Positions 24,645 through 36,009 of a stretch of DNA of 64,000 nt are shown piece after piece. The stretch covers positions 9,562,708-9,626,707 of the forward strand of contig OY829329.1 in NCBI GenBank assembly GCA_963691655.1, written 5' to 3'. The position numbers were made by a program, and so were the translations under genes. The notes under the pieces were generated by a model. The model worked only from the letters and a program-made list of their open reading frames with translations, did not search any database and was not told the origin of the DNA. The DNA comes from Toxonevra muliebris (taxonomy: Eukaryota > Arthropoda > Insecta > Diptera > Pallopteridae). Within the stretch, counting starts at the first letter, position 1. Every line of letters begins with the position of its first letter.

Positions 24645-24885
24645 CTCTGCCTGAGCTCTTATTGAGTTCTCAATTTTAATTTTCTTCCTAAGCTTTCGTT
24701 AAGTTCTCATTTTTATTCTCTCTGCCTAAACTCTCATTGTGTTCTCATTTTTAAGTTTCTTTCGTTAAGTTCTCATTTTTATTCTCTCTGCCTAAACTCT
24801 CGTTGTGTTCTCATTTTGAAGTTTCTTTCGTTAAGTTCTCATTTTTGTTCTCTCTGCCTAAACTCTCGTTGTGTTTCGACAACAA
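24645..24885 (-). repeat. 66-bp minisatellite inside the 24 kb element
   Basis: TCTGCCTAAACTCTC(A/G)TTGTG recurs at 24721, 24787 and 24853, with GTTAAGTTCTCATTTTTATT between. A diverged first unit starts near 24650. The 31.1-31.27 kb equivalent has a shorter unit of about 40 bp. Confidence 0.85.
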
Positions 24886-25296
24886 GACAAATTTACTGTT
24901 ATTATTAGTGGCATTGTTTTTGTAAAATTCCATCCACACTTTCTGTTTTATTGTTAATCGTTAAATAATTAGATTTGTTATTGTTGTTTCTCAGGTTTGA
25001 AAAGAGAACGAATTTATCGATGTCTCGTTTATTACTCCCTTTCGAATATTGAAATCATTGCTCTTTTGAGAAGTTCTCACTATTTGTGCAACTGGGTATA
25101 TATATACATATATAAATACGTTCAAATATATAGGAATATTTACCCGTATATTTAAAAATATATTAATAAAACCGGTTTTGGCGTTTTTTCAGCAATTAAG
25201 TTTAATACATGCATATGTAGTGCATAATACATTCATAAACACATACACAAAGATACATACTACATATCCATACAAATACATTAAAATATGCTTAAT

Positions 25297-25699
25297 ATCC
25301 CAGTAGAAAAAGTGATGTCGGTTCAAGACTGAGTCCAGGCCTCAAAACTGCTGCTAAAAATATTAATTAATTTTTCATTATTATTATTAAATAGGCCATC
25401 AGAAAAACAAAAAGATTTCTTAACGATTGTTTAATAATTTTTTCGTCCCTTTAAAATTTGTTTTTTGTTTCTTGGCCAACGATCGAAATTCAAGCGATTC
25501 TTATCAGAAGAGAAGGGGAGTTTAGAATTTACCAATTAAATTGTAAACTACCCTCCAATTACATGAAAGATAACTCTCTTTCGCCTTGAGTTCAGCTTTG
25601 ATTAAGAAAAATAAACCTAAAAATAGTTATTGATTTCTGATTTCAGTTCTGAATTCAAACATGAGTTCTAAACTCTCTCATAATTTTTCTACTGGGATA
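25297..25699. mobile_element. 0.4 kb TIR element with ATCCCAGTAGAAAAA ends
   Basis: ATCCCAGTAGAAAAA at about 25297-25312 is matched perfectly, inverted, at about 25684-25698. The interior is AT-rich and non-coding and was not seen elsewhere in the window. The target duplication is ambiguous (TA possible). Confidence 0.6.
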
Positions 25700-28225
25700 C
25701 ATTGCATATATATGTATATATATAAGTACATATGAACGTGAATTTGTGCATTTTTAATTATTTACTATTAAATATGCTTCAGTAATTATTGTATTTGTTG
25801 TTTTCATTTGTATTGATGTTAATGTTGGTGGTACTGCTACTGTTATTGCTGTTGTTGTTGTTGTTATAATTATTATTATTTTGTTGTTTAATATGTTGTT
25901 GACTGCGTTATGTCATTTTAAACCACCAACAATTTGATTTCTTTATATTTATAATTGCTCACTTTATAATATTTAATGTAAATTAGTTCGGCGGCGAGAG
26001 AAATACAAAAGTAAATATACATATGCAGCCAATTTTTTTAATTGAATAAATAAATAAATATTATTTTATTGCATTTAATTTGAATAAACTTATTTTAATT
26101 ACTGCAATACTAACAATAGAAATGAAATTATTCATGCAAAATGCAATCATATCTTCAAACATTACCTAACATATAAATATATCTATGTTATATATATGTA
26201 TTATGTACCTTGCATAAGTATGTGTATTCATTATAAATTTCACAATGTTATGCAGTCAATTAGGAAAATTGCTAAAAAGCTTTTAATGTGAAAGATTTTC
26301 AAGTGAAATTTCATTAAGAAACTTAAGTCTTATTAAGTTGAAAGATATCAGAATTAAAATTAAAATAAAAAAAAAACAAATAGTCAGAGACTTTCGATGG
26401 AAATACCTGCAAAATGAACAAGATATCTTCAAGAGTGATATCTCTCAATGAAAAAAAAAACACTCCAAGGCCCGCTACATATTTCAGCGAAAATATGAAA
26501 AGAGAACATACGAATTTTTCATTTCTGAATTGTAAACAACGTATTCGATGAGAGCGTGCTCAGCGAACTCGTTGACATATAACAAATCTCAACGAGTTCA
26601 ACTACTTCGTTAACTCATACATGCTTAATTACACATACATACAATGAAAATTTGCAATCAAAGCATCTCTGACATTTTTGCCTAAATATGCAGTTACGGC
26701 GAAATGCTTCGTAATATTTTACAACAACAACAACAAACTATTCTCACCAAAGAACGCATTTGAGAGAGCTGCACATTACAGTAAAAATTGTATTCTTATC
26801 TCTTGCTCTCTCTCTCTCTCTTTTTCTTTGCATAACTGCATTCTCTTTTGGTTCTTTTCACCTCTGCTTCATTTAAACAGCAAATACGAAGTTAAACTTC
26901 TGAGGTTCGAAATATCATTCTCCCGTAACGTCTCACTTCAGGAAGCATTTAAAAAGTGTATTGCTTTTCTTCAGTTCTTCGGGACACTCCGCTCCCCCTT
27001 ACTCTCTTACCTCTTCCCGTATTACCAAGGAAATCTCGTACAATTTGATTGTTGGTCATGATTAAAAAAAAAAATTAAAATGACCAAAGGATTGAAACCC
27101 ACATATTTTGAATCCACTCTTGCACATAGGTATTTATATAAATACACGTAAATACATACATAATCCATTTTATTGATTTAAAAAAAAAAACGTAACATAA
27201 CATAAACACAATACCTAAACACAAAACAAATACAAAATTTAGTAGTAATAAAAAAGCATCATAAATTCAATGTGATTATTTTGTAATTGTGTTAATAAAT
27301 AGTTTACACACACACACACATACAAATAACACAGAGAATATAACAAATGAACAAATAAAACAACAATTATTGTGGTGAGGGTACAACAATTATACACAAC
27401 AACAACAACAACTACAACAATAATAATGATAATAATTACAACAATTATTGCAAGTAATAGTTAGGAAAATTTTGTAAACCTCATTGTGGGATTGAGTTAT
27501 AATAAAAAACAAAAAAAAAAATACCACAACAAATGAATGCAACAGAATGAACAAGAAGAAGAAGAAGAAGAAGAGAAGAAAATGTGAAAACACGAAGTTA
27601 AAAACCAAAAGATGAAATTCGAATGATTAAAGAATTATTGCATACTTCTTGGGGTTTTTGTTTTTTTGCATAGTTTTCTTCTTTTATTCCTCTTTGCAGT
27701 TAAAAAGAAGTTTTTCTTTTAAACAAAATATTTATTTAATTTTTTCAGATGCAGTAATTGTGATTAAATTTTGTGGGGTAAAAAATGGTTGTAAGAAAAT
27801 AACATATTTTGAAGAAAATTGTTACTTTTGAGGGCAACAATTATAATTTTAAGACAATTTTTATTTAAAATTTGCTCTAGAAAATCTCATTTCTATGTAG
27901 TAAATTAAAAGAAACTTCTGCATCTGGGAATTAGTTGAATGTGAATGTAGAAGAGCGAAAGAGAGGAAACTTCGAACTTGTGAGAGATGGAAGTTAAGAG
28001 AGAGAGAGAGATTGACAATATATAGCAAATCGGTAAAGAGAGAGTTGTTTTGAAAAGTATGAGATCAAGAAAGCCAAAGAGCGAATTCGTTGTTTTTTTT
28101 CTGATATTATTCACCCGATTGTGTTTTTGCGTTAAGAAAGAGAAACGAGTTTCAAAAACAAAAAAAAAACAAAAACAAAAAAAATGAGAGAGTTGTCGCG
28201 CGTATTCGTAATGCAGCTCAAATAT
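25700..28225. other. AT-rich stretch, no gene seen
   Basis: (TTG)n near 25843-25865, (CT)n near 26805-26822, (CAA)n near 27399-27420, (GAA)n near 27553-27580 and a GAGA run near 28000-28010. Open frames are low-complexity. Confidence 0.6.
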
Positions 28226-28227
28226 CA

Positions 28228-28330
28228 AGGCGAATTCAACAACCGAGTATCATACTCTCTTTTTGTTGTTTTTTTTTATACATGAAGCTTTTACGCTCTC
28301 AATTTATAAGAGCTTTTTGTGCTTTGCATT
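28228..28330 (+). mobile_element. Half copy of the hairpin MITE family
   Basis: Starts AAGGCGAATTCAACAACCGA, then CATACTCTCTTTTTGTTG, a T tract and ATACATGAAGCTTTTACGCTC. The expected inverted right arm is decayed. Confidence 0.6.
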
Positions 28331-28476
28331 TTTTATCTTAATAAAAAAAGAATGAAGCTTTAGCGGATCTTTGTGAATTTCCATTTATTTGAAAAGCTAT
28401 TAAGTGAGCAATTTTAAGCTAAATTGCATTGAATTTTTTCACCACCAGATAGCGTGTTAGAATTGGTTAAACTTAT

Positions 28477-28552
28477 CGTCGCCTGAGAATTGATTTGGCG
28501 TATGTGTATAAGTATTCCTATGCCTATACGCTAAATCAATTCTCAGGCGACG
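28477..28552. repeat. Near-perfect hairpin: 27-bp arms, 22-nt loop
   Basis: The arm at 28477-28503 begins CGTCGCCTGAGAATTGATTT. The arm at 28526-28552 is its complement with a single mismatch, which would be a G-U pair in RNA. It lies just upstream of the MITE at 28566. Could be a tiny transposon or a transcribed hairpin; no second copy was seen. Confidence 0.85.
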
Positions 28553-28565
28553 TTATGAAAAGAGT

Positions 28566-28733
28566 AAATGCCGGATTGAGCAGCCGAGTGCCGCACTCTC
28601 TTTTTTCTTCTTTTTTTTTTTATATGAAGTTTTTACTCTCTCTCAACTTAGGAGCGAATATATGTAAGAAGCGAAAAACTTCATATAAAAAAAAAGGAAA
28701 AGGGAGAGCGGCACTCGTTGGTTTTTGCATTCG
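28566..28733. mobile_element. Hairpin MITE, most complete copy
   Basis: Long imperfect inverted arms: CGAGTGCCGCACTCTC (28585-28600), T tract, TATATGAAGTTTTT on the left; AAAAACTTCATATA, A tract, GAGAGCGGCACTCG (to 28717) on the right. The outer parts AAATGC and GCATTCGCTTT continue the symmetry. The interior loop is about 40 bp. Confidence 0.8.
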
Positions 28734-28739
28734 CTTTAA

Positions 28740-30850
28740 GCAACGAGATAATGGCAAAGAGGCTGAGCAAGGGGACAGGGGAAGAGCAAATGATTTTTAA
28801 AACCAACTTTTTCATAACATTGTTAAATAAAATTGCAAAAATTAGCTGAAGTATTAAATTTAATTTTGAAAATGAAAGCAGTTTTTGTAATTCTTAACTG
28901 GACTGCTTTCCATATAAGTTTTGAAAACTCAAAATAAAATCGAAAAGATGCTTTTAGCCGCACGAAATTTTGCAGTCGTAATGATAATACAATGGAGTTT
29001 TTTTTTTAATGAAATAGACAATTTTAAGTTTTAAGCTTTAGATTAAGCTAAAAAATTGTATATTGTTCTAGTGCTGTTAAAATAAGATTTGTATCTTGTA
29101 GTGCTAGATTTTGAAATAATAAAACAAATAATAGAAAATAAAAATAAATGAAAATCACATGATCGCCTCCCCCCTCCCTCTGCCACAACTGTTTCCATCT
29201 CCTTTATTATCGACTCTTTTTTCAATATTTTCTTAAATCGATCCCTTTTTAAAGTGGCATCTAGAGGAGGAAAAATTCCAAAAATAAATTGAAAAAATAT
29301 TTCCATGTTATTAGCTTTCAAATAAATCGAAACTTATAAAAATCCATTATTGACTTGTAATTTTCATTTACTTTCAAACATTTTAAACACACTTTCAAAT
29401 ATTTAAAAAAAAAAAATAATTAACATATATAAACCAAGAAAACTGTGGATGCAGAATTCCCCACCACCATACCATCTTTCAGAATGCAAAGTCAAACCGC
29501 AAGCCAATGGAAGTAATTTTCCAAAATGCCAACGAAATTAATAAATACTGAAAGCTATTTTCATTATTTTTCATTATTTTACACCCACCAATTTAATTAT
29601 CAACTAATATTTTCTCAATAGCCTAAAACTATGCTAGAAGAATTTTAAATTACAACAATATAATAACAAATTAAATAGCATTTATTTAGCTTAATTTAAC
29701 ATAATACCATTAACAATATTGACACTTGGGTTATATTCAAATATGTATGTATATTCAATGCTTCATAAACAAGAAGTATAAGGCATACATGTAAATATCA
29801 TTAATACACATCACTCATACATGCATACACACATACATACGTCATGAACAGCAATAACAAGAATATTGCAGAGCATAACAAAATTTGCCACTACTCCATA
29901 GCCAGCGTATCAATGTATTTAGCATATCTTACGGCAAATTAATTGAAAATAAATTTAAACACAATTGCAATTAGCAAATCAAAATCATTGACCAATACAC
30001 ACACATACACATACAAATAAACACACACACACAGATAAACATATAGACACCAGAAGGTAAATGCAAATGTAAATTGCATTTCTAACCAAAAACCAATATA
30101 CTTGCTACCTTTGCAAAGTGCAGACATACACTTTTCTGATATCATTTATTTGATCTTCACCCGCTATATTACTGTTTCCCTCTCTCTTTCTCACTCTCTT
30201 GCTGTCTCTCTTCCACCCCTAAATTTGTTTACTAACCCGAAACACATCACATTCCTTCGAGTACATTTAAACTTAATGTTTTGGCATACAAGCTCATCAT
30301 TTTCATTTTGATTTAACTGCAACATCATGTATCTTCAATTGCAACTAGACACTTGCCATAAACACGGACACTGACACACACACACATATATAGAGAGAAC
30401 TAACTGGTATATCCTACGAAAATACTCGCGTGTATGTAGATAATACAAAACATGAGACGAAAATTTGCGTATCATACTTACCTGCCTGCCTGCCTGTCAG
30501 TATGCGGTATAGGCAATACATTACACTCTTTGAAACGTTGCATTGGTTGTTTGCATTGCGTTGCGTTTGTTGTGCCTCTAAGGGAGCATTTGTTAATTTA
30601 GTAAATTGCCTTTAATGAGCAAGTAGGCAACATCACACTGGTAGTAGATATTGGCAAGCAAACGAGCAGCAACCCACCCAGGCAGACATACATACATATA
30701 TACTGAATGAGTTATTTGTCAGGCAAGAGCGCGCGTCGCTACCCTAGCGCTTAGCTTTAATAATATTGTTGGTTTTTTTTTTTTGTTTTTGGTTGTAATT
30801 TGAAGCATACTGTTAGGGGTCATCTCTCATTTTCATATAAGTATGTAGTG
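28740..30850. other. AT-rich stretch, no gene seen
   Basis: CA runs near 29998-30031 and a CT-rich patch at 30178-30210. Nothing recognisable as a gene. Confidence 0.6.
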
Positions 30851-31464
30851 TAGAGCAATTCAGTTGCATAAATAGTGAGTACTTCTCAAAAGAGCAATGA
30901 TTTCAATACTCCTAACAGAGCAATAAATGAGATTTCGATAAATTCGTTCTCTTTTCAAAGTTAAAAAGCAACAATAACAAATATGCAAGTAATTGTCTAA
31001 CGAATAACAAGAAAACAGAAAGTGTGAGCTTTTACAAAAACAACGCCATTAATAATAACAGTAAATTGCTCTTCAACAACTCAACGAGAGCTTAAGCAGT
31101 GAAAATAAAAATGAGAACTTAACGAGAGCTTAAGCAGTGAGAATGAAAAATGAGAACCTAACGAGAGTTTAGGCAGAGAATGAAAAATGAGAACTCAACG
31201 AGAGCTTAAGTAGTGAGAATAGAAATGAGAACTTAACGAGATCTTAGGCAAAGAGAATAAAAAGTGAGTTCAACAGAAACTGCTTGAGTATTTTTAGAAA
31301 TTTGTCTTATATGTAATGTATAACAATATATAGTAATTTTATCAACAACAATTTTTTTGTCACTCAAAGCTATAAATCCACTCAATTGAATAATAACGAA
31401 ACAAAGACGAGAGAGTAATTGAAGAGCAAATGAGTTCCACTCTATTGTTCATTTTAAAAAACCA

Positions 31465-31489
31465 AAGAGAGAGAGAGAGAGAGAGAGAG
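31465..31489. repeat. (GA)n microsatellite
   Basis: A GA run of about 24 bp at the same relative position as shorter GA runs in sister copies. Confidence 0.95.
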
Positions 31490-31629
31490 TGGTGTTCATG
31501 CTTGTCGTGTTCCCCTTTGGTACTCTCTTTGGAGGTTAAAACAAGTACTCCATGCCCTAACACATACAGCGTTAAAAATGAGTACAACATGCAAGAGCTC
31601 TGTTGCACTAGAGATTAATCGCTTTAGAG

Positions 31630-31750
31630 CAGCGGTGGCCACCTATACATACACAATGATCGATTGCGCACTTGTGCTATGGAAATAAGCTCTGTACGTG
31701 TGAAATTTCTTTCGCTCATTTGCCTGCGTGCAAGGCTTTGACCTTCGCTG
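31630..31750. mobile_element. hAT-like MITE with perfect 8-bp target duplication
   Basis: 121 bp. Ends CAGCGGTGGCC and, reversed, CAGCGAAGGTC. CTTTAGAG occurs on both sides (31622-31629, 31751-31758). Sister elements carry this octamer once (CTTTGGAG at 410-417; complement of the same site near 24041 and 55062). An 8-bp duplication and CAG-type ends are typical of hAT elements; no transposase is present. Confidence 0.88.
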
Positions 31751-31801
31751 CTTTAGAGCATTCGATGATTACTCCTACGATCATCTTAAGTTCAACTGGG
31801 A

Positions 31802-33190
31802 AATTTCTATGTTACCTGTTTGCAAGAACCTTAATAATATATAGTGTCAAGTGTATATACATATGAAAAATATGCTAAACATTGTTCTATATTGCCTACG
31901 CACACACACACACATACATACATACTTACTTAAATACACAAATACATCCATACATATATTCAAAATATTTCACACACAATTCGATTGAGTTAGTAATAAT
32001 ATTGCCTAAATGTATATGCATATGTATGTGTGGTAGCGTGTGTTTGTTTGTACATATATACATATGCAGCATGCTGCAAGTGCTTCTAGCATTTATGTAA
32101 TAATGAAAAATACAATAGGCCGCTCAATATCTCACTTTGAATATCGCTGAAAGCTCTGGATTATTATTGTTGTTTTATGATGCTGAATGTGTTTAAATTC
32201 AAAGGCTATTCGCTGCGGAGTTATTCAATAATAAATAATTTTCATGGCGCAGTGCATTTATAAGGCAAACAGATGAAGAAAATTAGAACCACATTTAACT
32301 TTGATTTCTCCTGTGGTTTTTCTTACCTCAAATTTGACTACCTTACATATGTATGTAAATTTTCAGTTCACTTTGCTTGGTACTTATTCAAAACCTCTTC
32401 TTAAATCATAGCTATGCCAAAAGTAAATTAGAGGAATTTCAGTGATCTAAAACTCATATACTCTTATATATGTAAAAATATATGTAGGTACACTGGCACA
32501 CATATATAGGCACAGATCCTGCATACTCGTATGTTGGTACTTTTGTGTGTATAAATAAACCAACTACTCAAAGAAATGCTCACCTTTGAATTTAACCCAT
32601 TAATGCACATTAGCTGTAGAATAACTCAAGATTTTTCAATTTCAATACGTTGGACTCCTTAATTTTATGAGGTTTAAGAAAAAAAAAATTATGTGTGAGC
32701 CCAAAAATGGGGATATTGTTTGGGGTGGGGATAAATCAAAATTAAAAAAAAAAAAAAAAAAAAATGCAAGGAAAATCGACAAATTTATTCTCAACTGTTC
32801 AGAACTCGCTTTAAGAAGATTAAAATGTAAGACCATCCTCTATTAATTTTTACCAAACAAATTTATTTTATATCTCCACCATATAAAATGAAAACAAAAA
32901 TCACTTGAAAACAAATTCACTACAACTACAAGAATTTAAGAATTTTAACTCACTCTTTTTAATGGCATTGCTATTTTAATTGAAAACAAAATTCAACTTT
33001 TTGTGTTGGATATGGAATTTTTTACCCCTTTCCCTCCCCTTCCCCCTTTGTTTTCGGTAGATGTCTGGTAAATACCGCATCTATTGTTGTTTCGCATTTT
33101 GTTGTTGCTTTTTTAAACTCTTACGAAATTCTTTTAGTTCCTTTTAAATATACGAGAAAGAGAGTATCATAGTGAGAAATCCAACATCGT
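31802..33190. other. AT-rich stretch, no gene seen
   Basis: CACATACATA-type repeats near 31900-31950 and a poly-A run near 32743-32764. TTAACCCATTAATG at about 32595 resembles a TTAA-MITE end, but a partner end was not found. Confidence 0.55.
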
Positions 33191-33194
33191 GATC

Positions 33195-33860
33195 GCATTT
33201 TTTTCATATGAATAAATTGTTTGTATAAGAATCAGGCTCACGCAATACAAGCAGAGACATCGGCTCTCTTAATTTTATCTCAAACTAGTAAAAGTAGCGA
33301 GTGATGGACTTCAGAGGAATTTGCTGTTATTGTTAGTCATATTGTTTTTGCTATAAATTTAGTTCAAATACATGCATAAATATGAGAGTGAGAGAGAGTG
33401 TGTTGTTCTTGCAAAGAGTTTTTTTTATTTGATTACATTTTTTGTATGGGGATCGGGTCTATGCAATACGAGCCAAGGCGTCGCCTCTCTCAGTCTCATC
33501 TCAAATTAGCGAGTGATTGACTGCAGAGGAATTTACTGTTATTGTTAGTGATGTAGTTTTTGCAAGAAATTCTTTCAGTTCAAGTACACAAATATGTGAA
33601 AGAGACAGTGTGTGTGTATTGTTCGTGCAAAAGCTTTTTATGTGAATAAATTGTTTGTATGAGAATCGTGCTCTTGCATTACAAGCAGTGACGTCGGCGC
33701 TCTCAATCTCATCTCAAATAAGTGAGTGATCGACTTTAGACCAGTTTACTGTTATTGTAAGTCATATTGTTTTTGTAACAAATTCTTTTACTGCAAATGC
33801 ATAAATATGAGAGAGAGAGAGTGCAACTCATGTTGTTGTTGTAAGAGTTGAATTTGTTTG
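33195..33860 (+). repeat. About 212-bp tandem array, three units
   Basis: The marker AGTGAT(G/T/C)GACT recurs at about 33300, 33511 and 33724. Each unit has TTTGTATGAGAATCG-like sequence, CAATACAAGCAGAG(A/G)C, (C)GGCTCTCT, CTCATCTCAAAT, the core TTTACTGTTATTGTTAGT and a GAGA run. It is inverted relative to 51590-52385. Confidence 0.85.
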
Positions 33861-33864
33861 TTTA

Positions 33865-35975
33865 CACTCTTACGCTCTTTTGTTTATTGCATATGTAAAA
33901 CAAAAATTTGGGTGTTTCACTCTCCACCACATTCTGTGCTTTTACCCATGCCTAATGCGCCCATGAAAGTTTTGTTTTAAAAGTATTAAAAGTTAAAAGT
34001 TGAAAATAGGAGGTAGGTATGTTCGGGAACAAATTAGAAGAGGGAAAATAATGGCCTTACATTTTATCCCTCTAGGGGCTCCCTAGAGCAGTAGGAGCTA
34101 ATTTCATAGAAACGTTTACTTTGTATGAAAGCTACTCTCAGAGTAATGCTAATATAGGGCAAGTATTTTTTTCGGAATAAATATTTTAGGATAAAAGTTA
34201 CTAGAGGGTTGGTCTAACATTTCGGCCCTCTAGAAACCTCTTTCTTTTCCTCTCCCCTTCCCCCTCCCCACACTTTTTTCCGAGCATTCTTTTGCAAGGT
34301 AAATATGTGTGTAGGGTCTCCGCGACGTTTATTTTCTAACAGAACTTATTGTCAATCTTTGCTAAAAAATATAAAATGAGACTACCCGTTTTATTATTAA
34401 ATAGTCATCGACATCAACAAAAACATTAAACCGATTGTTGACCGAATTAAATAAAATCAAAAGCAAAGAAAAAAATACAACAAAATGTCCTAGAATTTTT
34501 TTATTTTTTTTTATTTAACTTGGGCTAATATGAGTTAAAGAAAAACCTTAATGGCTTCAACAAGGCAAATATTCTAGGCAAATGACCACAAGAGGCAAAC
34601 GATTGCAAATTGGTGAATACAAATCTTTGGATGACTATCTTTGTTTTTGTAAATATGTACGAGTGTTGAAAGTAGCAAATTTTAGTTGTAGTTGTTGAAG
34701 TGGCAGAGTGTCGTCAAAGGAAATTTAAAATTTCCTGTCTGATTTATGTCAAGTTTGAAGAGAAACTCATAGAAAGATAGAGAAGAGAAACATAGAGAGA
34801 GAGAGAGAGAGAGAGTGGGAGAGAAAAGAAACAAATCGCATCTACATGAACATAGTTAGATATTGCAGTCAAAGGAATTTTCAATTAAAAATCGATATCA
34901 CACTAATTGCGGAAATTTTGCGCTTACAATACAAACACACACAAACACATACACAAATATATACAGTCAAACGAGCTTACACAAAAAGAGAGAAAAATAG
35001 AGAGAGCGAGAGAGTGAGAGACGTTATCAGTTTAGAAGCAATATGATAACCATTTTGTGGTTATTTGTGGTTGTGTTTGTAAGAGGTTTTTTTTTGGGTC
35101 ACACATACACATACACACACACAAGTAGGTACGTAAAGGGTACAGTGGTATTATTAACAACAACAACAACATCAACAGTAAAAGTAGAAACAAAATTGTC
35201 AACATTTTATTAAAAACACATTCAGAAGCAAAATCCTAGCTGCTTTCTGTAGCTTTTGTATACATACATACATACACACATACATCCTCCTTTATAGTAC
35301 AAGCGCAAAACAAATAAAATGCAAATTCCCAATTTGATTGGAACTTAATTGAAGTTTTGCCACTCATCGTATGGTATCTATGTATAAATGTACTTATATG
35401 TATATGGTCTTATGTACATATGTCTAAATGTACACAGTGAGTGCAAATGTGTGGCAGAGAAAAACATTCGGCACTAACATTCATTCATTCGATGTCATCA
35501 GCAGTTTTTGAAATTAACATGCAATATTTGCAACTTAAAGTGTCCACATTGAGCAATTACTAGATATAAAATGATAAACAGAAGAAGCTGGAATCAGTTG
35601 AAATAGAAAATAAATGAAATCGTTAGGATTTCTTAAAAGTTTTCAAGAATTTTGACAAGTTTAAATAAAAATTGATTGCTACAAATAAAATTTGATATAC
35701 TACAAAATTTTGAATTAAATTGAATTGTATCAACTGCTTTACTTAAAGACTCGAATGCATTGAACTCATTCATACACACGATCCAGCATCAGTTTCATTG
35801 AGTTTTTTTTTAGTTTTTCTTTTTTTTTACTTTTTTGAACCGTCGTCATATGAAATCGCATATTTCATTCAATTTCACTTCAAGTCAAAAATTAAGTAAA
35901 TGAAAAGCTTCACACACACAAAGACATGTTTGCATTCGTGGATTCGTAGTAGCCGTTCCATAAGCAAAAATAAAT
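33865..35975. other. AT-rich stretch, no gene seen
   Basis: (GA)n near 34794-34815, CA runs near 34934-34955 and 35101-35123. A CT-rich block occurs at 34245-34275. No coding signal. Confidence 0.6.
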
Positions 35976-36009
35976 GCACCCAGTGGTGTATCTAGGATTT
36001 GGGTTTGGG

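Larger units (their letters stand above)
24008..25099 (-). mobile_element. TACCCAGTTG-end element, long copy
   Basis: Begins TACCCAGTTGAGC and ends, on the complement, TACCCAGTTGCACAAATAGT. The order of blocks is the reverse of 30857-31800: CTCTAAAGCGAGCAATGGAT, a 66-bp minisatellite, the core motif (24890-24930), then GAGAACGAATTTATCGA and ATTGCTCTTTTGAGAAGT. It holds an extra duplicated segment at 24060-24440. No transposase frame. Confidence 0.7.
30857..31800 (+). mobile_element. TACCCAGTTG-end element carrying a nested hAT-like MITE
   Basis: Left end TTCAGTTGCATAAATAGTGA, right end AAGTTCAACTGGG. Order: GAGAAGT-like sequence, TCGATAAATTCGTTCTCTTT, core motif (31031-31067), minisatellite with GAGAGCTTAAGCAGTGA (31085-31265), CACTCAAAGC, GAGA run, nested MITE 31630-31750. 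It matches 24008-25099 and 54974-55633 in inverse orientation and 1-459 in the same orientation. Confidence 0.75.

Noticed and set aside
32590..32605. TTAACCCATTAATG as a further TTAA MITE
   Set aside because: Only one end is visible; no inverted partner with TTAA was found within a few hundred bases.
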